From assembly GCA_955652715.1 (NCBI GenBank), contig CATPBS010000054.1, positions 1 to 8,884 of the forward strand: a DNA stretch of 8,884 nucleotides, written 5' to 3'. The DNA is from an uncultured Candidatus Udaeobacter sp. (GTDB taxonomy: Bacteria > Verrucomicrobiota > Verrucomicrobiia > Chthoniobacterales > UBA10450). The position numbers and the translations under genes were made by a program. The notes below the pieces were generated by a model. It made no database searches and was not told the DNA's origin. It saw only the letters and a list, made by a program, of their open reading frames with translations. This document shows positions 5,805 through 8,884 of this stretch, one piece after another; position 1 is the first letter of the stretch, and the number at the start of each line of letters is the position of its first letter.

Positions 5805-6998
5805 ATGAGGCAGTTCGCTTATCTGTTCGAACGATTCCCGTCATTCGGACAAACGTTTTGCTACCGGGAAGTAGCTGAGCTTGCGCGGCAGGGCATCGCG
5901 CCGCCGGTTTTTTCGATCCGCAATCCGAAAGACGAACCGCCGCAGGATTGGGACACGCGAATCGTCCAACGTGTCGAGTGTTTACCTGAAGAAAAGCAAT
6001 TACTGGAGTGGGTTCACCGGGCTTCGAAAAAAGGCAAGCTCACTACAGAAATCATCGGTGCTCTCGATGAATGGGGTCGGCGGACCGATTTCCTTCGGCT
6101 TTATCAGGCTGTTTACGTCGGGCTGCGCCTGAAAGAAATGGGCATTCGACATGTTCACGCGCACTTCGCGGGAATGGCTGCGCGCACCGCTTTCTGGGTC
6201 CAAAGATTTTTTCCCGTGACATTCAGCTTTACTGCGCACGCCAACGACATTTTTGCGCCGCGAGCATTCGAGATTGGACTTGATAAGCTCGTCGATGCAG
6301 CGCACGTAATCGTCACTGAGACCGACTACGCTGCGCAATTTTTGCGAGAGCGATTTCCGGAACGCGCCGATCGCATTCATCGCATTTACAATGGCCTGAA
6401 TCTCGCCGGATTCGGACACGCCGATTTTTCTTCTAGTCCACCACTGATCGTTGCGGTTGGTCGTCTGATTGCGAAAAAAGGTTTTGCCAATTTGATTCGC
6501 GCCTGCGGATTGCTTGCAGGACGCGGCAAATCGTTTCAATGCGAGATCATGGGTGAAGGCCCGCTCGAAAACGAATTGCGCGAGCAAATCAAACAGCTGG
6601 ATCTTGAAAATCGCGTCGCGTTAGCGGGTGCAAAACCGCAGCGTGAAGTCCGGCAGCGTTTGGTGGCGGCAAACGTTTTCGTGCTATCGAGCGTGGTCGA
6701 TCCTCAGGGCGGGATGGACAATCTGCCTACGGTCATCATGGAAGCGATGGCGACGGGATTACCGGTTGTCTCGACCGACATCGGCGGCATTCCTGAAATG
6801 GTGGCGCAAAATGAAACAGGTTTTCTGGTGCAACCGGGCGATGCACTGGCGCTCGCTGCCGTAATCGAAAAATTGATTGATGATCGTTTGCTAGCGCAAA
6901 AACTTGGTCACGCTGGTCACGAGCGTGCGCGAGAGCTTTTTTCGATTGAGAAGAACGTGCGCGTATTGTGTGCGCTGATTGAAGCGAACCTGCCGTAG
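5805..6998 (+). CDS. GT4-family glycosyltransferase
   Basis: The product is 397 aa from ATG 5805 (GTG at 5802 is an alternative). It is a GT-B fold, retaining glycosyltransferase of the group 1/GT4 type, probably using an NDP-sugar to build an exopolysaccharide, glycolipid or other surface glycan in the cytoplasm. The N-terminal domain carries FPSFGQTFCYREV, typical of exopolysaccharide GTs, and HVHAHFAG and FTAHANDIF near residue 145. The C-terminal donor domain has IYNGLNL, VAVGRLIAKKGFANLI, MGEGPLENEL and the catalytic-region block DNLPTVIMEAMATGLPVVST. In the usual E-x7-E motif, the first acidic residue is Asp (D305) and the second Glu (E313). No membrane segment is apparent. The start codon lies just behind a palindromic element and lacks a clear Shine-Dalgarno. 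No other glycan gene is adjacent, so the acceptor and product are unknown. Confidence 0.93.
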   Translation: MRQFAYLFERFPSFGQTFCYREVAELARQGIAPPVFSIRNPKDEPPQDWDTRIVQRVECLPEEKQLLEWVHRASKKGKLTTEIIGALDEWGRRTDFLRLYQAVYVGLRLKEMGIRHVHAHFAGMAARTAFWVQRFFPVTFSFTAHANDIFAPRAFEIGLDKLVDAAHVIVTETDYAAQFLRERFPERADRIHRIYNGLNLAGFGHADFSSSPPLIVAVGRLIAKKGFANLIRACGLLAGRGKSFQCEIMGEGPLENELREQIKQLDLENRVALAGAKPQREVRQRLVAANVFVLSSVVDPQGGMDNLPTVIMEAMATGLPVVSTDIGGIPEMVAQNETGFLVQPGDALALAAVIEKLIDDRLLAQKLGHAGHERARELFSIEKNVRVLCALIEANLP

Positions 6999-7001
6999 CA
7001 T

Positions 7002-7072
7002 TGTGGCCATCGCCCTGTGGGCGGTCGCCTCCAGACCGCGAAGTTGAACGGCTCACAGAGCCGTGGCTACAG
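7002..7072. repeat. ~71-bp composite palindromic element at the 3' junction of the glycosyltransferase and opcA
   Basis: Imperfect outer arms (TGTGGCCA at 7002-7009, TGGCTACA at 7064-7071, one mismatch) enclose three hairpins: GCCC-TGT-GGGC (7012-7022), GCGGTC with GACCGC (7021-7026 and 7034-7039), and ACGGCTC-ACA-GAGCCGT (7048-7064; loop TGT on the minus strand). The first two overlap by two bases and so are mutually exclusive in part. It begins 4 bp after the glycosyltransferase stop, and its right end contains the opcA stop codon. Convergent genes on both sides suggest it could act on mRNA 3' ends, but no T-tract is present. Confidence 0.85.
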
Positions 7073-8125
7073 AAATTCCCGAACGCAATTCACCGCGTTC
7101 AGGTAAACATGATGCGGTCCGCCGCGCATCAGCTCTTCGCTCATTAAACTCACCGGATCATTTTTCCCTGCCGGCATCAACTGTGGCATGCGTTTGTCGC
7201 CGGGTTTCGCGCGTGAAACTTCCAGGAGATCGCCGCACTCGGCGTGCGTCACCAGAAATTCCACTTCGGGCGTTGCCAAAGCGATTCCGCCGATGGGTTC
7301 TCCAGGGCGTTCGCGCAACTCGGCGTCAATCTTTCGCCCGGAGGGACCAACAAAGTGAAGCTTGTTCGCTCCATCTGTTTTCTCAGCGCGCCAGTTCAAT
7401 TGCGCCGCAAGCCAGCCAGTAAAGAGAAGAGCGGTCGCTCTGAAGCCGGGCGCGAACTCGATTCGCACTTCATTGATTTTACCAAAATGATGATGCGAGG
7501 CGGGATGATCAAAGAATTGTGCCAGCGCGAAACGAATGTTGTCCAGTCGCGTCCAATTCAGGTCGCAAAGCACAATGCGCTGGTTCGCCTCTTGTTGTGC
7601 GGACTCCATCAAACGCATTTGTGCGCGAAAATTGTTCCAGCCCTGGCTGTCATAGATGACGCGATCGACCCATTCCCAAAGTTGCGTATCCATCGGCTCA
7701 CGGAATTCCTCCTGCCACCAGACGTAGAATGGCAAGTCGGAATCGAGGTGCGAGAAAACTATGCTTGGTAGCAGAGTGGTGCACCCGCCTTTTAGCAGGA
7801 ATGAAATCTGTTCGGAACAAACTTGTTTGCTGCCGGCACGGCTGACGTGGCAATGCGCGCTGATCCAGGCGTCCACGCGATCCTCTTTTGCGTTGCAATC
7901 GGCTTCGATGACGATCGCGCGACAAGCGTGGTTCTCAGTAATTTTTGCGATGAGCTGTGTGTTACTTTGCAGCGAACCGGGCTCTTCGCTGTAAACGGCA
8001 AGATTCATCAGGGAAGCGCGTGTCACTGCGTCTTCACTTTCCTGCCAGAGTTTTTTTAACTCCTGATCGATATTTGCGATGTCAACCGGGACTCCGAGCG
8101 AATAACTTTCCGTTACACCAGGCAT
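7067..8125 (-). CDS. opcA: Glucose-6-phosphate dehydrogenase assembly protein OpcA
   Basis: The product is 352 aa. OpcA promotes assembly and activation of glucose-6-phosphate dehydrogenase, as known from cyanobacteria and actinobacteria. The start is secure: AGGAGG lies 9 nt upstream of ATG 8125. Family features include the N-terminal helix region, ASLMNLAVYSEEPG, HACRAIVIEAD near residues 66-76, ISAHCHVS, the hallmark DLPFYVWWQEEF at 130-141, a central helical region, and a C-terminal domain with TALLFTGWLAAQLNW. The gene begins 3 bp after the zwf stop, and this context strongly supports the call. The last codon and stop (CTG TAG) are formed by the terminal CTGTAG of the palindromic element at 7002-7072, so the natural C terminus may have been reset by that element. 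Sequence similarity is diffuse in this family, so the gene neighbourhood carries part of the weight. Confidence 0.9.
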   Translation of the reverse strand: MPGVTESYSLGVPVDIANIDQELKKLWQESEDAVTRASLMNLAVYSEEPGSLQSNTQLIAKITENHACRAIVIEADCNAKEDRVDAWISAHCHVSRAGSKQVCSEQISFLLKGGCTTLLPSIVFSHLDSDLPFYVWWQEEFREPMDTQLWEWVDRVIYDSQGWNNFRAQMRLMESAQQEANQRIVLCDLNWTRLDNIRFALAQFFDHPASHHHFGKINEVRIEFAPGFRATALLFTGWLAAQLNWRAEKTDGANKLHFVGPSGRKIDAELRERPGEPIGGIALATPEVEFLVTHAECGDLLEVSRAKPGDKRMPQLMPAGKNDPVSLMSEELMRGGPHHVYLNAVNCVREFL

Positions 8126-8128
8126 CGA

Positions 8129-8884
8129 CTACAGCCTCCTCCATGCCCTGCCGTCGCGGGCGAGCAAATTATCCGCTGCCTCGGGTCCCCACGATCCTGC
8201 AGGATAAAAAAACAATTCGGGTACATCTTTTTTTGCATGCCATGCTTCCTCAATCGGATCGATGAAGGCCCAGGCTTCCTCGACCTCGTCGCGGCGGGCA
8301 AAAAGCGTGGCGTCGCCGCTCATCGCATCGAGCAGCAGACGTTCGTATGCTTCCGGGCTCGCCTTGCCGAAAGACGTCCCGTAATGGAAATCCATCTTGA
8401 CCGGCTCGATGCGAAAGCTCGTGCCGGGCACCTTGGCATGAATCCGCAACGAGATTCCTTCATCCGGTTGAATTCGAATAACGAGCACATTGAGGTCGCG
8501 CAAATCCTTATTGAACAAGACCGCCGGAGCTTTTTTGAAGTGAATGGAAATTTCTGTCGCCGATTTCGGAAGCCGTTTTCCAACGCGCATGTAGACCGGC
8601 ACGTCGGCCCATCGCCAGTTATCGATGAACAAGCGCAACGCGACGAAGGTCTCCGTTTGCGAGTCCGGGTTGATGTTTTGTTCCTGGCGATAACCGACGA
8701 CCGGGTCGCCGTGGATCGCGCCCTTGGTGTATTGCCCGCGCACAACATTGGTTGCGATTTCGTTGCGTGGCCAACGGCGCAGCGATCGCACCACTTTGAC
8801 CTTTTCGTCGCGAATACTATCAGCACCCAGATCAGTGGGCGGTTCCATCGCCACGAGACAAAGGAGCTGCAGCAGGTGGTTCTG
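8129..8884 (-). CDS. zwf: Glucose-6-phosphate 1-dehydrogenase, C-terminal half (5' end beyond window)
   Basis: 251 residues are visible, in frame to the right edge. They form the C-terminal domain of G6PD, which oxidises glucose 6-phosphate to 6-phosphogluconolactone with NAD(P)+ in the oxidative pentose phosphate pathway. The visible part starts with QNHLLQLL and LVAMEPP, typical of the family. It continues with DEKVKVVRSLR, VRGQYTKG, TETFVALRLFIDNWRWADVPVYMRVGKRL, FNKDLRDLNVLVIRIQPDEGI, PEAYERLLLDAMSGDATLFARRDEVEEAW and SWGPEAADNLL near the end. The N-terminal Rossmann domain and the active-site His are outside the window. It is 3 bp upstream of opcA in the same direction, so an operon is very likely. 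No frame disruption is seen. The product ends RRL, and these final codons contain the opcA ribosome binding site. Confidence 0.97.
   Translation of the reverse strand, partial: QNHLLQLLCLVAMEPPTDLGADSIRDEKVKVVRSLRRWPRNEIATNVVRGQYTKGAIHGDPVVGYRQEQNINPDSQTETFVALRLFIDNWRWADVPVYMRVGKRLPKSATEISIHFKKAPAVLFNKDLRDLNVLVIRIQPDEGISLRIHAKVPGTSFRIEPVKMDFHYGTSFGKASPEAYERLLLDAMSGDATLFARRDEVEEAWAFIDPIEEAWHAKKDVPELFFYPAGSWGPEAADNLLARDGRAWRRL
8135..8140 (-). promoter_or_regulatory. Shine-Dalgarno for opcA embedded in the last zwf codons
   Basis: AGGAGG on the minus strand lies 9 nt before the opcA ATG and encodes the two final arginines of zwf (RRL-stop). It is the only perfect Shine-Dalgarno I found in the window. 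It fixes the opcA start and suggests translation of the two genes is linked. Confidence 0.8.

Noticed and set aside
5673..7072. Intergenic palindromes called as intrinsic terminators
   Set aside because: The stems are strong but none is followed by a T-tract on either strand, and related elements occur inside genes.
874..7072. CRISPR array
   Set aside because: The repeats are few, far apart, unequal in length and internally palindromic. There is no regular spacing and no cas genes.
8126..8140. CTGTAG at the zwf stop as another palindromic element end
   Set aside because: There is no partner arm or hairpin nearby. The bases are explained by the zwf C terminus and the opcA ribosome site.

Overview
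This window looks like chromosomal DNA of a soil-type Verrucomicrobiota bacterium (Chthoniobacterales/Spartobacteria-like). That placement is an inference. It rests on the mix of housekeeping genes, the zwf-opcA pair, a squalene/phytoene synthase, a WD40 remnant of a kind I associate with this phylum, and abundant short palindromic repeats with CTGTAGC...GCTACAG ends. No rRNA, tRNA, phage, transposase or CRISPR array is visible.

Layout, left to right. (1) A hemW-type radical SAM gene on the minus strand, running off the left edge. (2) A divergent plus-strand pair: a secreted DUF362 protein and a squalene/phytoene synthase, 13 bp apart. (3) A minus-strand family 4 uracil-DNA glycosylase that overlaps the synthase tail to tail by 13 bp. 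(4) Plus-strand queA (queuosine tRNA modification), a short decayed 3' fragment of a WD40-repeat gene on the minus strand, a YciA-like acyl-CoA thioesterase and a GT4 glycosyltransferase. (5) Minus-strand zwf (partial, running off the right edge) and opcA, an operon for the first oxidative pentose phosphate step and its assembly factor.

The genes do not form one pathway. The functional pairs are zwf-opcA and probably DUF362-synthase. The others are independent housekeeping or cell-surface functions.

The most unusual content is a family of composite palindromic elements at 874-929, 3885-3940, 5673-5792 and 7002-7072. Each has an outer inverted repeat enclosing two or three hairpins. In three of the four, all the first and last hairpins, read in dyad orientation, have a three-base T-purine-pyrimidine loop closed by a C-G pair, although their stems differ completely. 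Two elements lie inside open reading frames (hemW and udg) and are translated. A third supplies the stop codon of opcA. A fourth ends about 12 bp before the glycosyltransferase start codon. Whether this is a known REP/MITE family or a new one cannot be decided without database searches.
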